Below are positions 28,978-37,499 of a stretch of DNA of 64,000 nt, piece by piece. The first letter of the stretch is position 1. Each line of letters begins with the position of its first letter. Source of the DNA: Halocatena salina (GTDB taxonomy: Archaea; Halobacteriota; Halobacteria; Halobacteriales; Haloarculaceae); NCBI RefSeq assembly GCF_023115355.1, contig NZ_CP096022.1, forward strand, positions 1 through 64,000, given 5' to 3'. The notes beneath the pieces were generated by a model that saw only the letters and a program-made list of their open reading frames with translations, did not search any database and was not told where the DNA came from. Both the position numbers and the translations under genes were made by a program.

Positions 28978-29097
28978 CTAAATAAGAGGGAGAGACAGAT
29001 CACCGACTTCTTCTCCCATCGCCATCGTTGTCACTCCTATAGGTGTCGCATTTTCTCTTTCCTCTAGCTCTTCGATGAAGTGTACGTCTTCAGTCAT
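28978..29097 (-). CDS. Candidate RiPP (graspetide-like) precursor peptide
   Basis: A 39-residue peptide beginning MTEDVHFIEELEERENATPI and ending with GVTTMAMGEEVGDLSLPLI. The N-terminal half is acidic and helical, like a leader. The C-terminal half offers Thr18, Thr23, Thr24 and Ser36 as possible hydroxyl donors and Glu29, Glu30 and Asp33 as carboxyl acceptors. A TATA-like box 24-39 bases upstream fits a leaderless start at 29097, so a longer in-frame opening upstream (to 29343) is rejected. The gene lies 68 bases before the ATP-grasp ligase on the same strand. Identification as precursor is inference from position and composition. Confidence 0.6.
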   Translation of the reverse strand: MTEDVHFIEELEERENATPIGVTTMAMGEEVGDLSLPLI

Positions 29098-29120
29098 CGG
29101 CAGTACAATCGAATAGTTGA

Positions 29121-29136
29121 TATTATATAATATTTT
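29121..29136 (-). promoter_or_regulatory. TATA-like promoter of the RiPP-like operon
   Basis: On the minus strand the AT block AAAATATTATATAATA lies 24-39 bases upstream of the peptide ATG at 29097, the usual spacing for a leaderless haloarchaeal transcript. The divergent regulator gene begins 300 bases further on. Confidence 0.5.
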
Positions 29137-29433
29137 CTGTTTTATTCGGGGTATAGACTCACTATGAAAATAATATTTGTTACCATTCGATAATATATGG
29201 GGATATACGAAATCTTCGACAGGTTGTTGATTTTCGTTAGCTGTGTTCGTCACAGGTCGTGATCGATCCCCGTGTCGACTCGTGTGAATGATCTCTGTAT
29301 ATTGTATATTTCTGATTTGCATGTGTAAATATACTGGTGGCAAATATAAGAGAACGGGAGGTACAAGGTTATTCTAGCCCATTAACCGATAATTGACGAC
29401 AAGAGATTTCTTTCTTGACCGCTTTCCATATTT

Positions 29434-30099
29434 ATGACATCGATTGCGGAGTTTACGATTCCTGCCGAAGAGTTCGCGTTGTGGACGACACTCAAACGCC
29501 TACCAGACATCGAAATCGAAGTTGATCGCGTCGTCGCTCACGATATGTCCCATGTTCTTCCGTTCGTCTGGGTGTCGTACGAGGAGAACGAGGAACTATC
29601 AACGGTTCTTGAAGACGATCCTAGCGTAGCGGAGTGTGAACTGCTTGCCGAATACGAAGACGAGCAGTTTTATCACATGACGTGGGCTGCTGACGTTCAG
29701 GTTGTAGGATACATGATCGTCGAGCAGAAGGCAACTGTCCAGCGGGCCATCGCACGTGATCGGGCGTGGCATCTACAGGTGTTGTTTCCCGATCGCAACG
29801 GAATTTCAGCGGTGAACGATTACGCCCAAGAACACGATCTCTCGTACGATCTTAGACGCCTCTACGATGTTGACGCGGTTCGTCGCGTTCGCTATGATCT
29901 CACGAGTAATCAACACGAAGCACTCATTAAAGGACTCGAATCCGGGTATTACGACATTCCACGGGAGGCCCAATTGGCGGATATTGCCGACGATCTCGGT
30001 ATCTCTCATCAGGCACTCTCCGAACGCTTTCGTCGAGCGACCCGGCGTCTCATCGAGAACGCTCTTTTGGTCGAGGACGATAACAGTCCCCGACACTGA
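29434..30099 (+). CDS. Bacterio-opsin activator-type HTH regulator
   Basis: A 221-residue regulator. The C-terminal domain (SNQHEALIKGLESGYYDIPR, then LADIADDLGISHQALSERFRRATRRLIENAL) is the HTH_10 DNA-binding domain found in haloarchaeal bacterio-opsin activator proteins. The N-terminal 150 residues form the usual ligand or protein interaction domain without a PAS or GAF signature. It is divergent from the RiPP-like operon across a 336-base region and is a plausible regulator of it, though this is only positional. ATG at 29434. Confidence 0.88.
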   Translation: MTSIAEFTIPAEEFALWTTLKRLPDIEIEVDRVVAHDMSHVLPFVWVSYEENEELSTVLEDDPSVAECELLAEYEDEQFYHMTWAADVQVVGYMIVEQKATVQRAIARDRAWHLQVLFPDRNGISAVNDYAQEHDLSYDLRRLYDVDAVRRVRYDLTSNQHEALIKGLESGYYDIPREAQLADIADDLGISHQALSERFRRATRRLIENALLVEDDNSPRH

Positions 30100-30225
30100 A
30101 CACACTCTCGCGGTCGAAGAGGAGATTCCCAAAGCCGACACCATGGCCAGTCCCACAGACTAACTACGTGGGACGCGAGTAATACGAGATCGTGTCGAGA
30201 ACGGGTGGTGCCCCGTGTTCCCTGT

Positions 30226-31404
30226 TTACGGTTCAAGGAGTACCTTCGTAACGCCTTCCTCTCGGTTGTCGAACGCCTCGTACATCTCGGGGGCGTCTTC
30301 TATATTCACGCGGTGAGAAACGAGGAAGCTTGGATCAGCGCGCCCCTCGATGATCATATCGCGCAGCCGTCGGTTGTACCGTTTCACGTCGCATTGACCA
30401 GTGCCGAGGCGCTGACCCTTCTCGAAGAGCTTGCCGAAGTCGATCCCTAACCGACCCGCTGCACTCATCTCGTCGGGTGCACCTGGATCCGAGGGGACGT
30501 ACAACCCGACGATGCCGAGTCGGCCAGTGGGTCGCACGGTATCGATGAGTTGGTTGAGTACCACTGCCGGATTCTCGCGGGCAGGTGAGTACTCGTCTTT
30601 GTCCTGTGCCTCGGTCGCTGGGTCGATGGCCTGATAGCCAACAGCGTCGACCCCCTTGTCCACTTCTCCACCGTGTGCGTTCCTAACTTGTTCGGCAGGA
30701 TCCCCTTCCTCGAAGTTGATCGGCGTCGCATCGCAGTATTCACTAGCGAGATCGAGTCGGCTCGGTACTCGATCTACCGAGTATATCTCGGCGGCACCCT
30801 GTAACTTCGCGCTGTAAGCGGCCATCAGTCCGACTGGTCCCGCACCGAAAACCACGACCGACTCGCCGGGTTGGAGATCCGCGAGCCGTGTGCCGTGCCA
30901 CCCCGTCGGGAAGATGTCTGCCAACAGGGCAAAGGAATTCTCGTGTTCGTCGCCCTCTGGGAGTTGTAACGCGTTGAAGTCCGCGAACGGAACGCGTAGC
31001 TTTTCGGCCTGCCCGCCCTGATAGGGTCCCATTCCCACGTATCCATACGCGCCGCCGGCGGGGACGCTCCCCGTCTTGTTGACGTTGATACAGAACCCGG
31101 TGTAGCCAGCCTCGCAGTTCCGACAGAATCCACAGGCCACGTTGAACGGAAGCACGATCCGGTCACCCTCCGAGAGCGTGGTGACGCCATCGCCGACTTC
31201 CTCGACGATGCCCATGTTCTCGTGACCGAAGACGATCCCCGGATCGGCGTCCGTCCGCCCCTCGTACATGTGTAGGTCCGACCCACAGATGGCCGTGGTC
31301 GTGATATCGATCACGGCATCGTTCGGGTTTTCGATCTTCGGTTCGTCGACCTCTTCGACGGCTACCTCGTGTTCGCCTTGGTAGACAACAGCTTTCATCG
31401 ACAT
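30226..31404 (-). CDS. Zinc-dependent alcohol dehydrogenase (formaldehyde dehydrogenase-like)
   Basis: Medium-chain dehydrogenase. Catalytic zinc ligands are in AICGSDLHMYEG and FGHENMG. The structural-zinc cluster is CGFCRNCEAGYTGFC. The NAD(P)-binding motif is VVFGAGPVGLMAAYSA (near 185). The long insert AYGYVGMGPYQGGQAEKLRVP and about 392 residues place it with glutathione-independent formaldehyde or related alcohol dehydrogenases. ATG at 31404 or 31398. The stop is convergent with the bat-type regulator. Substrate not fixed by sequence. Confidence 0.9.
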   Translation of the reverse strand: MSMKAVVYQGEHEVAVEEVDEPKIENPNDAVIDITTTAICGSDLHMYEGRTDADPGIVFGHENMGIVEEVGDGVTTLSEGDRIVLPFNVACGFCRNCEAGYTGFCINVNKTGSVPAGGAYGYVGMGPYQGGQAEKLRVPFADFNALQLPEGDEHENSFALLADIFPTGWHGTRLADLQPGESVVVFGAGPVGLMAAYSAKLQGAAEIYSVDRVPSRLDLASEYCDATPINFEEGDPAEQVRNAHGGEVDKGVDAVGYQAIDPATEAQDKDEYSPARENPAVVLNQLIDTVRPTGRLGIVGLYVPSDPGAPDEMSAAGRLGIDFGKLFEKGQRLGTGQCDVKRYNRRLRDMIIEGRADPSFLVSHRVNIEDAPEMYEAFDNREEGVTKVLLEP

Positions 31405-31512
31405 GTATCAACAACCTCTGACTATTATTTAATTAGCTTCGGGGTTAGAACTTTCTAAGGATGGATGAAATATATTGAAGTTCGTTTCTGGATTCCAGCG
31501 TATGGTCCCTAC

Positions 31513-32019
31513 TCACCCGGTGAGTTTTCCGAGCATCGACTTTATCTTCGATCCTTTCGAAAGTCCTTCAAGCTCTCGGAGTGTCGATTTCTCTTCGGAG
31601 AGACTGTCTTCGAGCAGGTCTGTGACCTCATCGGGATAGTCGAGCTTCCCTGCAAGCGTCAGTAGGCCTTGATACGCGGTGATTTCGATACGTTCAGTTT
31701 TCATTCCTGCCTGCATATCGTAGAGATCGTGGAGCTGCTCGTCGTCGGATTCTGTGACGAACGTCTCGTGTTCTTGGACGAGCGCATCGAGTACATGGCT
31801 CTGTTCTTTGGCGGGTTCGCGCCCGATCACATCAAAAACTCGCTCGATACGTTCGACGTGGGTTCTGGTCTCCTCCCGATGCTCTGAAAACCCCGATGTG
31901 AGTTTGTCATTGTTCGCATCCTCTACGAGGTCTCCTAGGACATCGACGAGTTTGGTCTCGATGTAGTACATCTGTTCGAGTTCGCGCACGAACATATCTT
32001 CGAGGTTGTTGATAGTCAT
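31513..32019 (-). CDS. YciE/DUF892 ferritin-like protein
   Basis: A 168-residue four-helix protein of the DUF892 family. Metal-ligand Glu and His residues appear at the expected places: ELEQMYYIETKLVDVL, SEHREETRTHVERIERVF, HETFV and MKTERIEITAYQGLLTLA. Members are stress-associated cytoplasmic proteins of uncertain reaction. The promoter side faces the epimerase gene. Confidence 0.88.
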   Translation of the reverse strand: MTINNLEDMFVRELEQMYYIETKLVDVLGDLVEDANNDKLTSGFSEHREETRTHVERIERVFDVIGREPAKEQSHVLDALVQEHETFVTESDDEQLHDLYDMQAGMKTERIEITAYQGLLTLAGKLDYPDEVTDLLEDSLSEEKSTLRELEGLSKGSKIKSMLGKLTG

Positions 32020-32186
32020 TGTCTCTCTTTCGTAGAATCGAGCGACGAGAGTCTAAGTACTGTGCCGACACTTGCAGGGTGGAACGACGACACCGTCGAT
32101 GAGGCGTGCACCTTCTCGACCGTCCATTCGCACGAACCTTCCGATGCACGCAGCGCCCTTACTGGCCCAGAGACGGTATCCATTTC

Positions 32187-33086
32187 ATGAACATCCTTGT
32201 GACCGGTGGCGACGGATTCGTCGGTCGACACCTGTGTGAGGTCCTCGCGGGTCGTGATCATGACCTCACTGTTCTTTCACGGACACCGGACCCCTCCGTG
32301 CTTCCCGAGCGTACGACGACCGTTTCCGGTGATGTGCGCTCGTACGATTCGATCGAGTCCGCGTTCGCCGATCAGGATGTCGTCGTCAATCTGGTGGCGT
32401 TATCACCGCTTTTTCAGCCACCGGACGGCACGACCCACACGGAGGTCCACGTGGACGGGACCCGAAACGTCGTCCGGGCTATGATGGACCACGATGTACC
32501 CAAACTCGTACAGATGAGTTCGGTGGGCACCAAGCCGGACGGCGCGACGGGATACGTCCGTGCGAAAGGACAGGCAGAATGGGTCGTTCTCACCGCAGAC
32601 ATCGACGCCGTTATTGTTCGACCGAACATCATGTTCGGTGAGAACGACGAGTTCACGAACTTCATCGACCGTACCACGTTACCGTACGTGACGGTGCTTC
32701 CCGATGGAGGGACGACGCCGTTTCAGCCGCTCTGGGTCGGTGATACGGCCGAGATGGTGGCTGATACCGCTGTGGATGACCGGTATTGCAACGAGATATA
32801 CGAACTCGCCGGTCCCGAAGAGCTGACGATCGCCGACGTAACGAGACGGATCCATCGGGCGCGCGGACAGTCAGTAACGATCCTTCCCCTACCGATGACA
32901 CTCGTCGATGGGGTGTTACGAGCGATCACACCGATATCGTCCGTTCCGTTCAGTGCCGATCAGGCCCGATTGTTACGTCTCGATCTGCGGAACGATCGAA
33001 ACGACGTTTCGGCGTTCGATTACAGCGAAGACGACCTTATGACGCTTGATACTTACCTTCAAAGCTCTGAGCTCTCTGCTGATTGA
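32187..33086 (+). CDS. NAD(P)-binding epimerase/NDUFA9-like protein
   Basis: Atypical short-chain dehydrogenase of the complex I NDUFA9-like group. The dinucleotide-binding motif VTGGDGFVGRHL starts at residue 5. Downstream hallmarks include VNLVAL, GTRNVVRAMMDHDV, QMSSVGTKPDGATGYVRAKGQAEWVV and VIVRPNIMFG. ATG at 32187 places the Rossmann motif immediately at the N terminus and is chosen over an upstream opening. About 300 residues is usual. It may be co-transcribed with the SRPBCC gene downstream. Confidence 0.88.
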   Translation: MNILVTGGDGFVGRHLCEVLAGRDHDLTVLSRTPDPSVLPERTTTVSGDVRSYDSIESAFADQDVVVNLVALSPLFQPPDGTTHTEVHVDGTRNVVRAMMDHDVPKLVQMSSVGTKPDGATGYVRAKGQAEWVVLTADIDAVIVRPNIMFGENDEFTNFIDRTTLPYVTVLPDGGTTPFQPLWVGDTAEMVADTAVDDRYCNEIYELAGPEELTIADVTRRIHRARGQSVTILPLPMTLVDGVLRAITPISSVPFSADQARLLRLDLRNDRNDVSAFDYSEDDLMTLDTYLQSSELSAD

Positions 33087-33182
33087 GGCTTGTCTTCCGA
33101 CATAATCGGTACTCCCATAACGGTTCGGCATTTGCGAGCCGATTTCCCATGTGGACGAGTGCCCAACTACGACCGTTCGAGG

Positions 33183-33716
33183 ATGGTGTTTGTCACAGCT
33201 GACGGTGGGACTCTGGAGGGTGCTACCCGTGCGACGGAGATCGAACGTTCCATCACCATCAGGGCATCCGAAGACGAACTCTATCGTCTCTGGCGCGATC
33301 CCCAGCATCTATCCCGCATCATGGACCATTTCGCTACGGTAACAGCGGTAGACGGGGGTCGCCACTACTGGGTCATCCCGCTTCCGATCGGCCAGATCGC
33401 ATGGAACACCCGAACCGTAGCAGAACATCCCAGCGAATCCCTTCGCTGGGAACCGCTGGCAGGACCACGGATCTTCGATGACGTCTCCGTCCACTTTCGG
33501 CCGGCTCCAGGCGATCGAGGGACAGAAGTGACGCTTCGGATCCGCTTTGCTCTCCCGAGCGGCATCGTCGGCTGCGTGGTGATGGGACGTATCGACACCG
33601 GTCTCGGTCTGCTCGTAAACACAGTGCTCCGGCGCTCGAAGAGCCTCGTCGAGACGGGGGAGATTCCGACGTTGGCACACAATCCCTCGGCTCGTGGATC
33701 AGGTGATACGATATGA
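33183..33716 (+). CDS. SRPBCC/polyketide cyclase-like protein
   Basis: About 178 residues with the START/Bet-v1-like fold pattern: ATEIERSITIRASEDELYRL, WRDPQHLSRIMDHFATVTAV, then SLRWEPLAGP and EVTLRIRF. Such proteins bind hydrophobic ligands. I prefer ATG at 33183 because the extension back to 33090 is not conserved-looking. It sits between an epimerase gene and a zinc dehydrogenase gene on the same strand, suggesting a stress or detoxification group. Ligand unknown. Confidence 0.78.
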   Translation: MVFVTADGGTLEGATRATEIERSITIRASEDELYRLWRDPQHLSRIMDHFATVTAVDGGRHYWVIPLPIGQIAWNTRTVAEHPSESLRWEPLAGPRIFDDVSVHFRPAPGDRGTEVTLRIRFALPSGIVGCVVMGRIDTGLGLLVNTVLRRSKSLVETGEIPTLAHNPSARGSGDTI

Positions 33717-33756
33717 CACGAACGAGTGCGATACGATGTAAAACGGTGATGTGAAC

Positions 33757-34926
33757 ATGAGGGCACTCTGTTGGAACGGAGTCAATGATCTACGGGTAGA
33801 AACCGTTCCCGATCCCGAGATCACCAGTCCGCGTGACGCCATCCTGCGGGTGAAGCTGTCTACAGCTTGTGGCTCCGATCTACATTTCATCGATGGATAC
33901 CTCCCTACGATGCGCGAAGGCGACGTGATCGGCCACGAGTTCATGGGCGAGATCACGGCGGTCGGCTCCGAGGTTCGATCAGTGGCGGTCGGTGACCGCG
34001 TGGTCGTCCCATCGTTCATCGGATGTGGTAACTGCGGTTACTGCCAGCAGGACCTCTGGTCGCTCTGTGACAACACGAATCCGAACGCCGAGCTACAAAC
34101 GCCAATACTGGGCTATCCGACCGCTGGAATCTACGGCTACACTCACGCATTCGGCGGATACGCCGGTGCACACGCTGGGTACGTACGGGTTCCCCACGCG
34201 GAGGAGAACTGCTTTCCAGTTCCCGACGAGGTGAGTGACGAACAAGCGTTGTTTGCCTCCGACGCATGGGCCACCGGCTACATGGGTGCTGACTTCTGTG
34301 ATATCCATCCTGACGATGTCGTCGCCGTCTGGGGCTGCGGTGGCGTGGGACTCATGGCCCAACAGAGCGCCTCCCTCATGGGTGCCGAGCGTGTCATCGG
34401 GATCGACCGATTTCCCGAACGATTGCGGTTGGCACGCGAGAAAGCGGGATCAGAAACGATCGATTACACCGCTGTCGAGAGCGTCGTCGACGTGCTACAA
34501 AGGATGACCGGTGGACGTGGTCCTGACGCCTGCATTGACGCGGTGGGAATGGAAGCACACGGAACGGGCATCGGATACGCCTACGACCGGGTGAAACAAG
34601 CGCTCCGGTTGCACACCGACCGCGGTGACGCGCTCCGTCAGGCGATCGTCGCCTGTCGCAAGGGCGGTACACTATCGATCCTCGGCGTCTACGGCGTACT
34701 GGATAAGTTTCCGATGGGAGTCGTAATGAACAAGGGCCTCACCGTACGCACTGCCCAGCAACACGGCCAACGATACGTACCACAACTGCTAGACCACGCC
34801 GCGCAAGGTCAGATGGATCCGTCATACCTGGCCACACACCGGTTCTCTCTCGAAGACGCACCACGCGGCTACGAGATGTTCAAACACAAAGAGGATGGCT
34901 GTGTCCGACCGGTGTTCGTCCCCTAA
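33757..34926 (+). CDS. Zinc-dependent alcohol dehydrogenase
   Basis: Medium-chain dehydrogenase of about 389 residues. Ligands are in TACGSDLHFIDG and GHEFMGEI. Structural zinc residues are CGNCGYCQQDLWSLC. The nucleotide-binding motif is VAVWGCGGVGLMAQQSA. MRALCWNG is the typical N terminus. ATG at 33757 has GGTGA seven bases before it and is chosen over GTG at 33751. It belongs to the same broad type as the 30226-31404 gene but is clearly diverged. Confidence 0.9.
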   Translation: MRALCWNGVNDLRVETVPDPEITSPRDAILRVKLSTACGSDLHFIDGYLPTMREGDVIGHEFMGEITAVGSEVRSVAVGDRVVVPSFIGCGNCGYCQQDLWSLCDNTNPNAELQTPILGYPTAGIYGYTHAFGGYAGAHAGYVRVPHAEENCFPVPDEVSDEQALFASDAWATGYMGADFCDIHPDDVVAVWGCGGVGLMAQQSASLMGAERVIGIDRFPERLRLAREKAGSETIDYTAVESVVDVLQRMTGGRGPDACIDAVGMEAHGTGIGYAYDRVKQALRLHTDRGDALRQAIVACRKGGTLSILGVYGVLDKFPMGVVMNKGLTVRTAQQHGQRYVPQLLDHAAQGQMDPSYLATHRFSLEDAPRGYEMFKHKEDGCVRPVFVP

Positions 34927-35012
34927 CTCTCGAAGTGTATCCGGACGGTACTGTTGCTCGCTAATTCCATTCGTCATCGAACTCCGAAGCGACCCGTCGT
35001 TATTATCGATAC

Positions 35013-35060
35013 TACCGGTAGTACTGCTACTACTTATCGTATGAATAGTACCGGTAGTAC
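35013..35060. repeat. Paired TACCGGTAGTAC motifs
   Basis: Two direct copies (35013-35024 and 35049-35060), each containing the palindrome TACCGGTA, straddle the stop codon of the HNH gene. Function unknown; they could be a binding site or a transcript-end structure. Confidence 0.3.
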
Positions 35061-35704
35061 CACCATGCGACCGCGAACAGTGCGGGGAGCCACGCGCTCA
35101 ACAACAGTGTGCTAGCGTTTTCACCACCCAGCTGTCCGACCGAAACTCCATAGCGGATCACGGTCCCTGTCACTGCTGTGACGGTGTACATCGCTGCGAC
35201 CGGTCTCGGCCGAACGACCAGCACAGCAGCGAGTGCGGCGAAACAAGTGATGCTGATCAATCCGAGCGGTGATCGGATCGGCTGCGTGAGAAGGAGATAC
35301 ACCATCCCCGTATGGATCGGAAGACAGATCCCTCCACCGACGAGCGATCGAACCAACTGCCGGACCCGCCCCCAAAGACCGGGGTCGGGCTGATAGTCGT
35401 CGAGTCCCTCCGTAATGTCGTGGTCGTGTCGGTCATTGTGACAGTCTACACACAGCGTTGTTAGGTTCGACAGCCGATTGGAGCCACCATCGGAAAGATG
35501 GGTGACGTGATGGATGTGGAGCTGTTTCCCGTCGCTACCTGCGTATGGACCGCTTTTCACACCACAATCCTGGCACGTCCAGTCGTCGCGTTTTTGAACG
35601 GCTTTCTTCCGAACATCCCAATCAGGTGGATATTTATCATCGGACTGATCGTACCCGTCTTGCTCGTCGTAAGTGGGATCGATCCCTCGTGTCGTCGAAC
35701 TCAT
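35030..35704 (-). CDS. HNH endonuclease domain fused to membrane helices
   Basis: A 224-residue protein. Residues 30-95 form an HNH nuclease domain: RDDWTCQDCG, HIHHVTHLSDGGSNRLSNLTTLCVDCHNDRH, with two CxxC pairs for structural zinc and the His-His of the active site. The C-terminal half (about 115-218) has several hydrophobic segments (GGICLPIHTGMVYLLLT, LGLISITCFAALAAVLVV, LSAWLPALFAVAWWYY), so the nuclease appears membrane-attached with the HNH domain inside. The role of membrane anchoring is unknown; defence against incoming DNA is one possibility. Confidence 0.82.
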   Translation of the reverse strand: MSSTTRGIDPTYDEQDGYDQSDDKYPPDWDVRKKAVQKRDDWTCQDCGVKSGPYAGSDGKQLHIHHVTHLSDGGSNRLSNLTTLCVDCHNDRHDHDITEGLDDYQPDPGLWGRVRQLVRSLVGGGICLPIHTGMVYLLLTQPIRSPLGLISITCFAALAAVLVVRPRPVAAMYTVTAVTGTVIRYGVSVGQLGGENASTLLLSAWLPALFAVAWWYYRYYSYDK

Positions 35705-35936
35705 CGATACTGTCGGGTTACTACCGGACTATACCCCATGATATAAAAATATCCCCTATCTCCTTGTGCGATCGAATCGTCGCTGGAACCTCAACTGTTG
35801 AACATCAGTCCCGATTCGACATCTTCGGATCGTCGTTTGAGATGAGTACCATCTCATCATACATGATTGTCCACATGAGAGTGTGTGATCGAAAGAGATC
35901 AGAATTCTTTAACGGGATGACAACCAACCGGACTGC

Positions 35937-36467
35937 GTGGAAACAGTAGAAGCAAGCACGTTGGTATACGTGTCGCCGGAAGAAATCTACGAGTTCCTCG
36001 TGGATTTCAGACAGTATGAGAGCTACACCAAATACGTCTCGGATATCGAGCGTCAAGGGGACGAAGACGCCGGTGCAGTGTACGATATCCCGTTGTCGTG
36101 GTGGAAAGTCACCTACACAGCGCGAGCGGAAGTCACCGACGTCGATCGCCCATCCCAGATCGAGTGGGAACTGGCTAAAGGCATCGACGCTCACGGTCGC
36201 TGGGAGATCGAACACGTACCCGAGGAGGCACCGGAGGACAAATCGGATGCCTGCAGGGTCCGGTTCTACTCGGAATTCGATCCGGATTCGGCGGACGGGG
36301 ATACGCTCAACCTCCCCAGCGTCATTCCAGTCAGCCGAATCATCGACCGAGTCAAACCGAAGATCCAAACAGCAGCTCGCGTCATCACCCGACGGATGAT
36401 CGCTGACCTAGAAGGTGAAGAGCGAGAGATCGATCTGAAGGTGCACGAAGCACCTGTTTCGGTGTAA
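35937..36467 (+). CDS. SRPBCC family protein
   Basis: A 176-residue protein starting at GTG (METVEASTLVYVSPEEIYEF) with the START-like pattern: VYVSPEEIYEFLVDFRQYES, IPLSWWKVTYTARAEVTDV, QIEWELAKG. The C-terminal part LPSVIPVSRIIDRVKPKIQT AARV is helical. Unlike the 33183 gene it is a single isolated cistron. Ligand unknown. No in-frame ATG gives a better start. Confidence 0.75.
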   Translation: METVEASTLVYVSPEEIYEFLVDFRQYESYTKYVSDIERQGDEDAGAVYDIPLSWWKVTYTARAEVTDVDRPSQIEWELAKGIDAHGRWEIEHVPEEAPEDKSDACRVRFYSEFDPDSADGDTLNLPSVIPVSRIIDRVKPKIQTAARVITRRMIADLEGEEREIDLKVHEAPVSV

Positions 36468-36572
36468 TACGGTCTCTCTTTCCCCGAGACAGCACAATCG
36501 GATCTCTGTGATCCACCGTTCGATACTACGGAATCCTCTCAATGACCGAGCGACGATTCCGTACCCTCTCGG

Positions 36573-36845
36573 TTAATCGGTGATGTGGAGTTCGTCGTCG
36601 ACAGCGTACAGGTAGCCCTTCGAGAGCAACCGATCGAGCACGTTGTGGGCAACGGCGGTTTCGAGATCGATTTCGACGAGGGCGTCGACGGCGACTTCCC
36701 GTGAAAAGCTGTCCACCACTGGTTCGTACTCCTCGCGGAGCCGTTCGAGTGCGTCTTTTTCTGTCGGCTCAAGGGGTGTCTGTTGGTTACGCATACAACT
36801 GTACACGGTGGCCAGCACTGAGACTGTTCGGGTATCGTCAGTCAT
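36573..36845 (-). CDS. Small helical hypothetical protein
   Basis: A 90-residue acidic protein whose C-terminal half (AVAHNVLDRLLSKGYLYAVDDELHITD) resembles the end of a winged-helix domain. The N-terminal part contains TEKDALERLREEYEP. Short, isolated, with no recognised family. A transcription-related role is possible. Confidence 0.55.
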   Translation of the reverse strand: MTDDTRTVSVLATVYSCMRNQQTPLEPTEKDALERLREEYEPVVDSFSREVAVDALVEIDLETAVAHNVLDRLLSKGYLYAVDDELHITD

Positions 36846-36904
36846 ACTGACGGAACGGATCTGACAGCAAGACGAGTAGCGATCTGAGCAAAACCACAGC
36901 TATC

Positions 36905-37381
36905 TCATCGTTCGGCTTCCCAGGCGAAATCCTCGTGAATCTGCCGTCCCTCCTCGTTCAGGAGTGGTCCCACGATATCGCTAACACCGTCGAGGATTTC
37001 CGCCGATCGGACCGATGGCTCGGTTCCCGTGAACTCCGAGATCTCATTGCCCCCGACGCTGTAGACGACTCGATCGAATCCGGCTGCAACCATACCTCCA
37101 GCACACATCGGGCACGGCTCCGTGCTCGTGTACATCACGGTTTCAGCACGTTTGTCCGGACCGAGCTCTCGACACGCGCGATACGCAAGGTGAAGCTCGG
37201 GATGACGCCGGATGTCTTCTTCCGTGATCTCTCGGTTCGAGTCAGCCATGATGACGTCGTCCTCGTAGACGAGTACGCTGCCGAACGGCTTGTCTCCGCG
37301 GTCGGCAGCCTCACGAGCAAGCTCGAAAGTCCTGCGGAGATGTGAATCGTGATCGAAATCATCGACGTTTACGCCAGCCAT
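36905..37381 (-). CDS. Nucleoside/guanine deaminase (CDA superfamily)
   Basis: Zinc-dependent deaminase of about 158 residues. Zinc ligands are in HPELHLAYRAC (His and catalytic Glu) and PCPMCAGGMV (two Cys). The N terminus SHLRRTFELAREAADRGDKPFGSVLV matches the guanine deaminase/tRNA adenosine deaminase group. I start at ATG 37381; an opening back to 37447 adds sequence that does not look conserved. Substrate (guanine, cytosine or other) is not certain. Confidence 0.85.
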   Translation of the reverse strand: MAGVNVDDFDHDSHLRRTFELAREAADRGDKPFGSVLVYEDDVIMADSNREITEEDIRRHPELHLAYRACRELGPDKRAETVMYTSTEPCPMCAGGMVAAGFDRVVYSVGGNEISEFTGTEPSVRSAEILDGVSDIVGPLLNEEGRQIHEDFAWEAER

Positions 37382-37499
37382 ACTTGTAATGCTCCGACCG
37401 ACCAGATAAATCATCGGACCAGACGGGAGGTCCGCTACGAAGCTCAACCGTCCAGAGTATCCACCCGAGGACAGAAACGATGTCCGAAATTGACGTCCG

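Noticed and set aside
29098-29343. Upstream extension of the 39-residue peptide to a 121-residue protein
   Set aside because: The extension is encoded by AT-rich promoter-like DNA that includes a TATA box at leaderless distance from 29097, and its composition is unlike haloarchaeal proteins.
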